Assembly (NCBI RefSeq): GCF_036046055.1 | Contig: NZ_CP107939.1 | Location: forward strand, 4,526,001-4,590,000 | Source of the DNA: Nocardia sp. NBC_00403 | Lineage (GTDB): Bacteria > Actinomycetota > Actinomycetes > Mycobacteriales > Mycobacteriaceae | Reading direction: 5' to 3' | DNA length: 64,000 nt | Shown here: positions 26,568 through 35,148 of the stretch, piece by piece | Layout: each line of letters starts with the position of its first letter | Position numbering within the stretch: position 1 is the first letter of the stretch | Program-made: the position numbers and the translations under genes | The notes under the pieces: model-generated | Seen by the model: the letters and a program-made list of their open reading frames with translations, nothing else | The model's database searches: none | Told to the model about the DNA's origin: nothing

Positions 26568-27248
26568 CTAGCCGGAGGGGGATCCGTCCGATACCTGGGG
26601 CAGCTGAAGCAGGCCGCGTGCCACGAGTTCGAGCACTTGCCCGAGCGCGAAGTCGATGTCTGCCTTCGTGGTGGGCAGAGGGCCGTCAATCAGCAGACTG
26701 GCGAGGCCGTGAATAGCCGACCAGGCGGCGATGGCGGCCCCCGGCCTGCGGCGCGGGTCCAGCAGACCGGCTGACTGCACCTCATCGAGAACCTGATTGA
26801 GGACGTCGAATGGTTCGGCGCCGCGGGCCTGCGGTTCCACCTCACCGGTGGTCGACGGGTCGTGCTGGTAGTCGCTGCCGGGCGTGGGGTGCGAATCGAA
26901 GGCGGTGCGAAACAACCCGGGCTCGGTCAGTGCGAAGTCGACGTACGCGGTGCCGACCGCTCCAAGTCGGCTGACAGGGTCGGTGGCGTCGTCTATGTGG
27001 TGGCGCATTCGTGAGGCCAGTTCGCTTCGGGCTTGGCGGGACACCTCTGCGAGCAGTGCTTCGCGGTCGGCGAAGTGGCGATAGGCGGCCGAATGTGAGA
27101 CCCCGGCCGCGCGGGCTGCCTCCCGGAGAACTACTCGATCGGGTCCCCCTTCCCGCGCCAGCACGATTCCGGCGTCGACCAGCGCGGCCCGCAACGAGCC
27201 ATGGTGATAGGGCCGGTGGCGATCCGCAGACGCGGCGGCTGGGGTCAT
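26568..27248 (-). CDS. TetR-family repressor
   Basis: A 226-aa DNA-binding repressor. The N-terminal helix-turn-helix reads GSLRAALVDAGIVLAREGGPDRVVLREAARAAGVSHSAAYRHFADREALLAEV (residues about 18-70), followed by a helical ligand domain of the TetR_C type (FALTEPGLFRTAF). The ATG at 27248 is chosen; the longer open frame runs through operator repeats. It is divergent from the NmrA-like gene at 27465 with repeats in between, so it probably represses that gene and itself. Confidence 0.88.
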   Translation of the reverse strand: MTPAAASADRHRPYHHGSLRAALVDAGIVLAREGGPDRVVLREAARAAGVSHSAAYRHFADREALLAEVSRQARSELASRMRHHIDDATDPVSRLGAVGTAYVDFALTEPGLFRTAFDSHPTPGSDYQHDPSTTGEVEPQARGAEPFDVLNQVLDEVQSAGLLDPRRRPGAAIAAWSAIHGLASLLIDGPLPTTKADIDFALGQVLELVARGLLQLPQVSDGSPSG

Positions 27249-27278
27249 AACGTCAAGGATCGCATATCCACCCCCAGT

Positions 27279-27411
27279 GTTGACGACGGTCACATCCATG
27301 GGCTCGGCGAAGCGTGACCAGTGGCTACAAGGCTGGGCGATCAGGCCAGGTGAGGCGACAACATCCATGTTGACAGCGGTCACATTGAGTCGCATACTGC
27401 AAATGTGACCG
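27279..27411. promoter_or_regulatory. Repeated operator sites between TetR gene and NmrA-like gene
   Basis: A 17-bp element GTTGACRRCGGTCACAT occurs at 27279-27295 and 27369-27385. Part of the second copy, CGGTCACAT (27377-27385), is also repeated inverted as ATGTGACCG (27403-27411), giving a perfect 9-bp inverted repeat. They lie between the divergent starts. Confidence 0.6.
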
Positions 27412-27464
27412 ACGGAAACATTCCGTCCATTCGTCGCAGCGACTAGGAACTGAAAGGATTTTCA

Positions 27465-28586
27465 ATGACTAACCAACGTGTGCTTGTCACTGGGGCCACA
27501 GGCAGGGTTGGCAGTGCGGTGGCCACCCAGCTATTGGAACGGGGTGTCGCGACCAGGGTGATGGTGCACCGCAGCGACGCACGCAGTGCGCGTCTGGCGG
27601 CCATGGGCGCGGAGATTGTCATTGCCGACATGTTCGACTTCATGCAGATCCGGGCCGCGATGGATGGTGTCGACCGGTTGTATTTCAACGCGCCGTACCA
27701 CCCCCATGTGCTCGACAGCGCCGTTGCGTTCGCGGTGGCGGCACGTCGGGCGGGGGTGCAAGCGATCGTGGCGATGGGGCAGTGGCTGGCAAGCCCTGAG
27801 CATCCGTCCCTGATGACCCGGCAGATGTGGTTCAACGACAAACTGTTCGAGCTGTTACCGGATACCGCCCACATTGCCATTGATCCCGGTTTTTTCGCCG
27901 ACAACTATCTCCTTGGGATGATGCCGGTCGCGGCTCAGTTCGGAATCCTGCCAATGCCGAACGGCGCGGGGCGTAATGCGCCTCCGTCCAACGAGGACAT
28001 CGCTCGAGTGGTGGTGGGCGCCCTGCTCGACCCGCATCGTCACGACGGCAAGGCTTATCGTCCGACGGGGCCGAGGCTGCTGTCCGGGGCAGATATCGCC
28101 GATGCGATGGGAGAGGCGCTGGGCCGCCACGTACGTCATGTCGATGTTCCTCCGAAGGTGTTCATGAAAGCTGTCCGCGCAAACGCGAGGCGGCTTCGAA
28201 CAGACATGTTCTTCGAGTCCTGCCTACGCAACTATCTTCCCGAAACACCCCTGGGAACATGGGAGGTCGGCGGTCCTACCACGCACGTTCGCGATGTGGC
28301 CGGAGTGGAACCCGAAGACTTCCTCACGATCGCCCGCCGCTATGCCGCCGCGCCCGAATGTCGCCGTACCGCAGGCAATTTCGTCCGCTCACTAGCGGGT
28401 GCCATCCGGATCGCGATGGTGCCGATGCATCGCCTCGACAAGTTCGACCATACGCAGCAGCACCCGCAGCCCGCCCATCCGCGGTTCTCCGGCGAGTCCG
28501 CCTTCTGGCAGCACGAACACCCCGCCGCCGACGACCGACTCGACGATCCGCTCGCGGCGACCGATACAGATTCAGCGCGGGTGTAG
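27465..28586 (+). CDS. NmrA-like NAD(P)-binding protein
   Basis: A 373-aa atypical short-chain dehydrogenase. The Rossmann motif VLVTGATGRVGSAVATQLLERG opens the protein, then VMVHRSDARSARLAAMGAEIVIADMFD as in NmrA/HSCARG redox sensors and azoreductase-like proteins. The core ends near residue 290; the last 80 residues (ending TQQHPQPAHPRFSGESAFWQHEHPAADDR) are a His-rich extension not usual in the family. Start ATG at 27465 after GAAAGGATTTTCA. It is likely under the divergent TetR. A methyltransferase follows 13 bp later, probably in the same operon. Confidence 0.82.
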   Translation: MTNQRVLVTGATGRVGSAVATQLLERGVATRVMVHRSDARSARLAAMGAEIVIADMFDFMQIRAAMDGVDRLYFNAPYHPHVLDSAVAFAVAARRAGVQAIVAMGQWLASPEHPSLMTRQMWFNDKLFELLPDTAHIAIDPGFFADNYLLGMMPVAAQFGILPMPNGAGRNAPPSNEDIARVVVGALLDPHRHDGKAYRPTGPRLLSGADIADAMGEALGRHVRHVDVPPKVFMKAVRANARRLRTDMFFESCLRNYLPETPLGTWEVGGPTTHVRDVAGVEPEDFLTIARRYAAAPECRRTAGNFVRSLAGAIRIAMVPMHRLDKFDHTQQHPQPAHPRFSGESAFWQHEHPAADDRLDDPLAATDTDSARV

Positions 28587-28599
28587 CGGTGGTTCTTTC

Positions 28600-29403
28600 A
28601 TGACGGCGTCTCCGTACGAGACCGGTGTCGCCCGTGCCTCCATTGAACGGGCGCTCATCGCCGCAGGAAAGGATCTCGAGCACCTCGTACCGGCAGATCT
28701 CGGGATGCTGGAGGATTTCCACACCATCGGTCGGATAGCCACCAGTCAACTGGTCGACCTGCTCGATATTGCTGCCGACACCGAGGTACTCGACGCCGGC
28801 ACCGGAATAGGAGGCACCGCGCGGTATCTCGCCGACCGCCTGCGGTGCAAGGTCACTGCGGTCGATCTGGCCGAGGAATACTGCTCGACGGCCGAATGGC
28901 TGAATCGACTTGTTCGGCTGGATGACTTGATTACCGTCCAGCGGGCCGATGTTACGGCCCTTCCCTTCGCTGACAATGCATTCCAGGTTGTGTTCAGTCA
29001 ACACGTCCAGATGAACGTCGCTGACAAAGTGCGGCTCTACCGCGAAGCCCGCCGGGTGCTGGCGAATGATGGCCGGCTAGCCATTTGGGATATCGCCGCC
29101 GGCGCGTCCGGCCACCCCACCTACCCGCTGCCCTGGGCAGTCGATCCAGCACGAAGCCACTTGGCCACCTCCGACCGGCTGCGCGCGGTGATCGAGTCCT
29201 CCGGTTTCACCATCGAAGCCTGGAATGATCTCACCGAGACGGCGGCGGCAACGATGCAATTGATACTGACGTTGCCTCCCAACCCGCTCGGGCTACACAC
29301 CTTCGTGGACGGTTTTGCCGAGAAGGTCGAGCATCTCACCGAGGCCCTGGCCGACGGACGGATCCGAGCCATCCAGGCCGTCGCGCGGGCGACCGGCCGT
29401 TAG
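28600..29403 (+). CDS. SAM-dependent class I methyltransferase
   Basis: A 267-aa methyltransferase with Methyltransf_11 motifs: motif I VLDAGTGIGGTARYLADRL near residues 63-81, the acidic end of strand 2 in VTAVDLAEEY, motif IV-like FQVVFSQHVQMNV, and the post-motif RVLANDGRLAIWDI. It resembles the sarcosine/dimethylglycine or ubiquinone-type group, but the substrate is not clear. The ATG at 28600 lies 13 bp after the NmrA-like gene, suggesting joint control by the TetR repressor. Confidence 0.85.
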   Translation: MTASPYETGVARASIERALIAAGKDLEHLVPADLGMLEDFHTIGRIATSQLVDLLDIAADTEVLDAGTGIGGTARYLADRLRCKVTAVDLAEEYCSTAEWLNRLVRLDDLITVQRADVTALPFADNAFQVVFSQHVQMNVADKVRLYREARRVLANDGRLAIWDIAAGASGHPTYPLPWAVDPARSHLATSDRLRAVIESSGFTIEAWNDLTETAAATMQLILTLPPNPLGLHTFVDGFAEKVEHLTEALADGRIRAIQAVARATGR

Positions 29404-29505
29404 TACTGCAGGTGGCACATCGAATGCTGCTCGCCGCGCGTAATAAGCCTGCGGAGTTGGCGTCCTGCCGCCAGATCGACACATCCGGGTCGCTCGACGT
29501 GTCGT

Positions 29506-30131
29506 GCCGATGTCATCGTCTGGTGCACTGGCTTCACCCCCAGTGAGTACCTGGCGCCACCGAAGATGGTCACCGTATCCGGCACCAGCACAGTGGAATT
29601 CGACCGAGTCCTCGATATCAACCTGCGTAGTGCGTGGAACACCGTGCAGGCAGGGTTGCCGCACCTGCGGACGAGCGGGGGCAGATCGTGGTCATCGCGT
29701 CGGTGTTTTCATTCCTGAACGGGATGTTCTGCGCACCGTACGCGGTGAGCAAGGCGAGCGTGGAGGCGCTCGGCCGGACCTTGCATGTCGAACTCGCCGG
29801 TGACGGAATCGCGGTTACCACAGCGCATTTCGGGTCCGTCGACACCGATCTGATACACGGCAGCCTGGACGGTGACCCGCTGACCGAGCGGCTGGAGGCG
29901 CTGTTGCCCGGTGCTCTGACCAAGCGGATCACCGCCGATCGAGCCGCGACGGAGCTGTTGCGCGGTGCTGAACGTCGTAAGGCGTGGATTGTTGCCCCCA
30001 CGCCATGGTCGCCGCTCGATTGGTTGCGCGGAATGTCCAGGCCGCTCGGCGACACCGCCTTGGTCAAGTGGCCGACGCTGCGGAATCTGGTCGCCGAGGC
30101 GCGTCGAAGGGAAGGTGAAGGGCGGCCGTGA
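29506..30131 (+). pseudogene. Chimeric pseudogene: monooxygenase piece fused to an SDR remnant
   Basis: The reading begins ADVIVWCTGFTPSEYLAPPKMVTVSG, a C-terminal block of flavin-dependent (Baeyer-Villiger type) monooxygenases. It continues in the same frame into EFDRVLDINLRSAWNTVQAGLPHL, the NxR block of short-chain dehydrogenases. Near 29665 the frame slips and resumes as GQIVVIASVFSFLNGMFCAPYAVSKASVEALGRTLHVELA with the catalytic Ser and YxxxK, ending at 30131. The Rossmann N-terminus of the SDR is missing. Both parents are thus broken. Confidence 0.75.
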
Positions 30132-30282
30132 GCCCATGAACCTGCCCGATCGCCTCGTCGTGTGAACGGTGCCGGGGCCGATCGGATGGAGTTGGATTCC
30201 GTCGCCGACCGGCGCTCAACAGGCTGCGGGGAGAAGTCTTCGGCGTAGGAGGCGGTCCATGCGTGCATGCTTGATGCGCGGA

Positions 30283-30345
30283 TAGTTGACGCGAGGAACA
30301 ATGTGGGGTAAATATTTGTGCCAGCAATAGTCCTCACGTCAACTA
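30283..30345. promoter_or_regulatory. 15-bp inverted repeat upstream of the MDR oxidoreductase
   Basis: TAGTTGACGCGAGGA (30283-30297) and TCCTCACGTCAACTA (30331-30345) match in inverted orientation at 14 of 15 positions, with 33 bp between. The right arm ends 13 bp before the ATG at 30358. This fits a regulator binding two distant half-sites. Confidence 0.5.
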
Positions 30346-30357
30346 AATGGAGATCAG

Positions 30358-31284
30358 ATGTACGCGATCACTCAAGACCGGTTCGGTGGGCCCGAGGTGC
30401 TGTATCGGACCGAGGTCGAGCGGCCGCAGCCCGGTTCCGGCGAGGTGCTGGTTCGGGTGCGGGCGGCGGGGGTGAACCCGGTGGACTCGGCGGTTCGGGC
30501 CGGGCATTTCCCGCTGTTTCCCGCGCCGCCGTTCGCGCTGGGCTGGGATGTTGCGGGTGTTGTGGAGGCGGTGGGTCCGGGGGTGACGCAGTTCGAGGTT
30601 GGTGCGGAGGTTTTCGGGATGCCGCTGTTCCCGAAGGCGGCGGGTGCGTACGCGGAGTATCTGGTGGCGCCCGCCGCTGAGCTGGCGCTCAAGCCTGCGG
30701 CCCTGTCGATGTCGGAGGCGGGCGCGTTGCCGCTGGCCGGGCTGACTGCGTGGCAGGGCTTGGTCGGGCTTGCCGGGATCGAGGCCGGGCAGCGCGTGTT
30801 GATCCATGCCGCGGCCGGCGGGGTCGGGCATCTGGCGGTGCAGGTTGCCAAGGCTCGCGGCGCGCACGTTGTCGGCACCGCGCGGGCCGAGAATCACGCC
30901 TTCCTGGCCGGGTTGGGTGCCGACGAGCTGATCGATTACACCGCAACCGATTTCGCCGCCGCGATCGATCCGGTGGATGTGGTATTCGACCTGGTCGGCG
31001 GCGAGTACGCACCGCGCTCCCTCGGTGTGTTGAAGCCGGGGGGTGTGCTGGTCACCACGGTCGGTCACAATCCTGGGTTGACCCCGACCGAAGCCGAGCA
31101 GCACGGTGTCCGCTTAGAGACCGTGTTCGTCCATCCGTCGGCGGCGGATCTGACCGACCTCGCCGGTCTCGCCGAAACCGGTGCGCTGCGCGTCCACATC
31201 GAGCGGGAGTTCGACCTCGCCGACGCCGCCGAGGCGCACGCGTCGACCGGAAGTGCGAAGGGCAAAACCGTTCTTGTCCCGTGA
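30358..31284 (+). CDS. NADP-dependent oxidoreductase, MDR family (quinone reductase-like)
   Basis: A 308-aa zinc-independent medium-chain reductase. The N-terminal catalytic fold has VRVRAAGVNPVDSAVRAG and GWDVAGVVEAVGPGVTQFEVGAEVFG; the nucleotide-binding motif is LIHAAAGGVGHLAVQVAKARG near residue 157. Such enzymes reduce quinones or enones with NADPH. Start ATG at 30358. It is convergent with the MarR gene four bases downstream. The long inverted repeat in its promoter indicates dedicated control. Confidence 0.9.
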   Translation: MYAITQDRFGGPEVLYRTEVERPQPGSGEVLVRVRAAGVNPVDSAVRAGHFPLFPAPPFALGWDVAGVVEAVGPGVTQFEVGAEVFGMPLFPKAAGAYAEYLVAPAAELALKPAALSMSEAGALPLAGLTAWQGLVGLAGIEAGQRVLIHAAAGGVGHLAVQVAKARGAHVVGTARAENHAFLAGLGADELIDYTATDFAAAIDPVDVVFDLVGGEYAPRSLGVLKPGGVLVTTVGHNPGLTPTEAEQHGVRLETVFVHPSAADLTDLAGLAETGALRVHIEREFDLADAAEAHASTGSAKGKTVLVP

Positions 31285-31287
31285 GGG

Positions 31288-31758
31288 TCAGCCGTTCATG
31301 TCGACGTCGTCGAAGAGGTTGAGCATGTGGTCGAGAACCTCGAGACAGGAGGAGATGTCGGCGTCGGTGAGGCCGCCGCCGGTCCGGCGTAGGAGGGCGT
31401 GTTCGCGCATGATTGCGGCAGTGATGGCCGAGGTGCCGGCTGGGGTCAGCGCTATCAATGAGGAGCGTTGATGCAGGGGGTTCGGCTGGAACTTGACCAG
31501 GTCGGCGGCCGCCGCGTCGTTGACCATGCGCTGGACGAACTGGCGGCTCAGGGACTGGGCGCGGCCCATATCCGGGACGGTCATCGGGCCGTGCTCGCGC
31601 AGCAGGTCGAGGATGGCGCGGATGCCGACCGAAAGTCCCTGGGGCGCAGCGTCTTGCTCGATCTTCCGGTAGACCCTGCGGTGCAACGTGCCGACGCGGG
31701 TGAAGACCTCCATCAGTCGGGAGGCTAGTTCGTCGGGTGGCAACGGCGGCTCGGTCAC
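31288..31758 (-). CDS. MarR-family regulator
   Basis: A 156-aa winged-helix regulator. The core is LSVGIRAILDLLREHGPMTVPDMGRAQSLSRQFVQRMVNDAAAADLVKFQPNPLHQRSSLIALTPAGTSAI, the MarR DNA-binding domain, flanked by dimerisation helices. GTG start at 31758. It is divergent from the alpha/beta hydrolase with two near-identical palindromes between them, so it very likely controls both. Confidence 0.9.
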   Translation of the reverse strand: MTEPPLPPDELASRLMEVFTRVGTLHRRVYRKIEQDAAPQGLSVGIRAILDLLREHGPMTVPDMGRAQSLSRQFVQRMVNDAAAADLVKFQPNPLHQRSSLIALTPAGTSAITAAIMREHALLRRTGGGLTDADISSCLEVLDHMLNLFDDVDMNG

Positions 31759-31768
31759 CTGGTCATTA

Positions 31769-31817
31769 TGACACCTCGGTTGTCAAAGGACGATTCAATA
31801 TGACACCTTGGTTGTCA
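31769..31817. promoter_or_regulatory. Two MarR operator boxes
   Basis: TGACACCTCGGTTGTCA (31769-31785) and TGACACCTTGGTTGTCA (31801-31817) are the same palindrome (TGACA...TGTCA) 32 bp apart, about three helical turns. One is 10 bp from the MarR start; the other ends on the A of the hydrolase ATG, so binding should block both promoters. Confidence 0.75.
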
Positions 31818-32629
31818 TGAATAAATCCTCACGCACGTTCGACAGTGGCGACGGACTCCTCGCGTACCGCGATGCCGGTGCGGGCCGACCGCTGGTGCTG
31901 TTGCACGCGGCTTTCGTCGACTCCACGATGTTCGACGCTCAACTGCCCGTTCTCGCTCGGTGCTACCGCGTGATCGCACCGGACACTCGTGGGCACGGTG
32001 AATCTGCCAACGCGACAAGACCTTTCCGGCAGACCGACGATCTGGCCGCGTTGCTGCGGCATCTCGATCTCGGGCCCGCGGTCCTGATCGGTGTATCGAT
32101 GGGAGCCATGATCGCGGTCGACACCGCACTGGAACACCCCGATTTGGTGCGCGCCCTGGTCGTGAGCGGTCGTGCCATCGGTGAACCGGAGTATCGCGAC
32201 CCGTGGTCGAAAGAACTCGACGCCACCCAGGCCCGTGCCATAGCGCACGGCGACATCGACATGTGGCTGACGGCGTTTGTGCAGTGGGCGGCGGGCCCGC
32301 ATCGCTCGCTCGACGAGGTCGACGCCACGATGGTGTGGCGGATTCGGCAGATGGCGGCTCGGACACTCGCCAAACACACTGCGTCCGAAACGGATTACCA
32401 CATCCCGGTCGTCGCTGTCGCGGCGCGCGCGTCGACGATCGCGGTACCCGTCCTCGCCGCCGACGGCGCGTTCGATTCCCCCGACCTGACTGCGACAGTG
32501 GACCGCCTTCTCGCCGCCGTCCCCGGCAGCCGACGGGAAATCATCGCCGGCGCAGGTCATTTCCCCAACATGGAGCAACCTGCTGCCTACAACCGGATCA
32601 TCGAGGATTTTGTCGGTGGCCTGCGGTAG
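31817..32629 (+). CDS. Alpha/beta hydrolase
   Basis: A 270-aa alpha/beta-hydrolase fold enzyme. The oxyanion region reads PLVLLHAAFVDSTMFD, the nucleophile elbow is GVSMGA (Ser near residue 96), the acidic residue follows in AVPVLAADGAFDSPD, and the catalytic His is in GAGHFPNMEQP. It resembles 3-oxoadipate enol-lactonase-like or esterase-like proteins; the substrate is not known. The ATG at 31817 is preferred over the TTG at 31808 because the operator covers the latter. Controlled by the divergent MarR. Confidence 0.88.
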   Translation: MNKSSRTFDSGDGLLAYRDAGAGRPLVLLHAAFVDSTMFDAQLPVLARCYRVIAPDTRGHGESANATRPFRQTDDLAALLRHLDLGPAVLIGVSMGAMIAVDTALEHPDLVRALVVSGRAIGEPEYRDPWSKELDATQARAIAHGDIDMWLTAFVQWAAGPHRSLDEVDATMVWRIRQMAARTLAKHTASETDYHIPVVAVAARASTIAVPVLAADGAFDSPDLTATVDRLLAAVPGSRREIIAGAGHFPNMEQPAAYNRIIEDFVGGLR

Positions 32630-32853
32630 TTCCGGCGGTTGCGAGTCCACTCTGTTCGACGGACGTCGGCGGACTGCCTATGTCCAGGTTACGGGAAGTC
32701 GGACATACGATGCGCGGTGGGGAAATCGGCAACGTGTCCGGTTCGCAGGCATCGGTTCCCCACGATGAGATATGTAACGAGGCAAGGGAATTCATCCTTG
32801 CGCTCCGGGCAAGCGCCTGCGAAACGGGCTTGTCGCGGGATACTGTGGACGAC

Positions 32854-33969
32854 ATGGGTACCTCGGAGACAGACCCGCATCCGCCAGTGGCTGTGTTCCG
32901 GGGAGTGCAGGACGGGGCAGCCGTCCTGAACCTGAACGCTCGCGTTCGGGGCGAGGCGCAACGGACCGCGATGACTTTGGCCGAGGTGCCGACTCATGCG
33001 GGTCCGGTCGAGCGCACCACAGCTATACGGCGCGCCTCGGTCGCCGCCGGAGAGCTCGTCGGTGCGCTGTCGGAGGAGGCCGGGCCCGTTGTCGGTGCGG
33101 ACTTGCCCGCCGAATCGGTGAGCCAGTCCTTTTTTCGGGTCCGCGAGGTGGATCTGTCCGATCAGCAGGCGGCCCTGCATGGTGTGCTGGTCATCCACCG
33201 GGGCCTGCGGGATCTGTGCAGTGCGCCGCTTTCGGGTGCGGACCTGGCGGTGGAGGTCGCCGGTATGGGGCAGGCCGTGCTCGACCTCACCGGTGCCGCA
33301 GCGTCCGACGGGGAGCAGGTTGGCCCGCTCTCCATTCCGGAGGCATCCGACGGCGTCTCGTTGGAGAGCGAGTGGACGGCGCGATGGCTCGTCGGGCATC
33401 AGGTCCACGTCCTGTTCAACATCTGCGCGGCGGTCGCCGTGACCGATGCCGCGCACCACCTACGCCACGGTGCGACCGCCGCCGCGCTGGAACGACTCGA
33501 CCATGCCACCACCTACGTGCGCGGCTTTCCCGCGGCGATGATCCATGCCAGCACCATCCCGGTGGACTATTACCTGGCGATGGTGCGCCCCACCATGCAG
33601 CCTCCCGAGGTGGCGACGCCGTTGAGCGGACGGCAACACCGCGGCTACAAGACATTCCGTAGCGCGATGAAAGACCTGCTGAAGGTGGTGCCCGACTCCT
33701 ACGAGGAGCTGGTGGCCCGCGATCCCGAACTCGCCGCCGCCAGGGACGCACTGCTGGAGGCCGACCTCGTGGACAGCGAACGCCATGTCACGCTTGCCTA
33801 TTCGATGGTGCGGCTGCGCAGGTCCATCGCGCAATCGCCGACCGGCCCGGACAACGCCGTCGGTGAGCTCCGGCTGATGCGGCACCGGCGGGCCGCCCAC
33901 TATGCTCCGCTGCTCCGGTTCGGCGACCACTACATTGCTGACACGGTGTCGGCTCTGCGGCACGGCTGA
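32854..33969 (+). CDS. Putative heme enzyme of the TDO/PrnB superfamily
   Basis: A 371-aa soluble, helical protein. The middle contains HATTYVRGFPAAMIHASTIPVDYYLAMVRPTMQPP then SGRQHRGYKTFRSAMKDLL, and near the C-terminus DSERHVTLAYSMVRLRRS, which resembles the proximal-heme RHVT region of tryptophan dioxygenases. Length is close to the about 360 residues of PrnB (DUF1864), which rearranges tryptophan in pyrrolnitrin synthesis. The assignment is tentative. The frame is open far upstream; the ATG at 32854 is chosen because third-position GC falls off before it and the length then fits. It starts a run of biosynthesis-like genes. Confidence 0.5.
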   Translation: MGTSETDPHPPVAVFRGVQDGAAVLNLNARVRGEAQRTAMTLAEVPTHAGPVERTTAIRRASVAAGELVGALSEEAGPVVGADLPAESVSQSFFRVREVDLSDQQAALHGVLVIHRGLRDLCSAPLSGADLAVEVAGMGQAVLDLTGAAASDGEQVGPLSIPEASDGVSLESEWTARWLVGHQVHVLFNICAAVAVTDAAHHLRHGATAAALERLDHATTYVRGFPAAMIHASTIPVDYYLAMVRPTMQPPEVATPLSGRQHRGYKTFRSAMKDLLKVVPDSYEELVARDPELAAARDALLEADLVDSERHVTLAYSMVRLRRSIAQSPTGPDNAVGELRLMRHRRAAHYAPLLRFGDHYIADTVSALRHG

Positions 33970-34047
33970 GCAGTCGAGTTCGATTCGCCGCCTCGATATT
34001 TCCGAACAGGTGCCGAGAACGCCTGTGTGTTCGATCAGGAGACATTG

Positions 34048-35037
34048 ATGCACGAAATCGCCGATACCGCAGTCGTCGACGGCACCGACGTGACATTGGA
34101 GCCCGCCGACTCGATCGAGGTCGACCAGCTGGCTCGAACGCTGTGCGGCGATCCTCGCAACCTGGTGGACGACCCGGAATGGGTGGCGCGTGCCCGGCAC
34201 GCCTCGGATGAGCTGCCGGTATCGCTGCGTCGTAGCGTGCGCCGGTTCCGGCGATACTCCGGATCATCCGGGGTGCTGGTGGTCCACGGTCTGCCGGTCG
34301 ACGAGGCAATGCTGCCCGCCACGCCCTCGGTGGCGGATTCGGTGCAGCGTGCGGCCACCGTCGCGGCCGCGGTGCTCGCCATGGTTGCGTGCGGGCTCGG
34401 CGACCCCGTCGCATACCTGGCCGAGAAGTCCGGCGCCCTTGTGCAGGATGTCGTGCCTGTGCCCAGGCGGGAAACCTTCTCGGGCAATGCCGGTTCGGTG
34501 TTGCTGACCTTCCACAACGAGAACGCCTTTCACCAGCACGAGCCCGACTACGTGCTACTGCTGTGCCTGCGTGCCGACCATGACCGGGTTGCCGGACTGC
34601 GCACCGCCTGCCTGCGCGAAGTACTGCCGCTGCTGACGGCGGCGAGCCGGGAAACCTTGTTCGCACCCGAATTCGTCACCGCACCACCACCTTCCTTCGG
34701 TTCGGACAACCAAGCGCGTCCCCCGCAGCCGTTGCTGTTCGGCGCCGCCGACGACCCGGACATCCGGATGGCCACCATCGCGACAACGGCGCTGACGCCG
34801 CGGGCGGAAACGGCGCTGGCCGAATTCGGCCGAGCCTGCGACACCGTCGCGCGTACCACCAAGCTCATACCCGGCGACCTGGTTATTGTCGACAACCGGG
34901 TGACCGTCCACGGCCGCACCGCCTTTCGACCCCACTACGACGGAGCAGACCGCTGGGTGCAGCGAACCTTCGCCATCGCCGACCTTCGCCGCTCGCGCGA
35001 CCACCGTCCGGACGACGGCTACGTCATCGCACGATAG
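34048..35037 (+). CDS. Fe(II)/2-oxoglutarate oxygenase, AsnO/VioC-like
   Basis: A 329-aa TauD-fold oxygenase of the clavaminate-synthase-like group that hydroxylates free amino acids such as asparagine (AsnO) or arginine (VioC). The iron site HxE is in LLTFHNENAFHQHEPDYVLLLCLR (near residues 152-175), and the distal His and Arg are in LVIVDNRVTVHGRTAFRPHYDGADRWVQRTF (near 272-303), exactly the AsnO/VioC layout. The ATG at 34048 has AGGAG six bases upstream. It lies 78 bp after the PrnB-like gene, suggesting joint action on one amino acid (inference). Confidence 0.85.
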   Translation: MHEIADTAVVDGTDVTLEPADSIEVDQLARTLCGDPRNLVDDPEWVARARHASDELPVSLRRSVRRFRRYSGSSGVLVVHGLPVDEAMLPATPSVADSVQRAATVAAAVLAMVACGLGDPVAYLAEKSGALVQDVVPVPRRETFSGNAGSVLLTFHNENAFHQHEPDYVLLLCLRADHDRVAGLRTACLREVLPLLTAASRETLFAPEFVTAPPPSFGSDNQARPPQPLLFGAADDPDIRMATIATTALTPRAETALAEFGRACDTVARTTKLIPGDLVIVDNRVTVHGRTAFRPHYDGADRWVQRTFAIADLRRSRDHRPDDGYVIAR

Positions 35038-35148
35038 CCTGTCCCATCGCGCAACGGATCGGCTCGATCCGGAACCGAGACGCTCTCCCAGCCGACTACT
35101 CGAGTTCGGGGCCGCCGATGGGGCGGCGCGGCTGGGAGGAGAGCGGTA

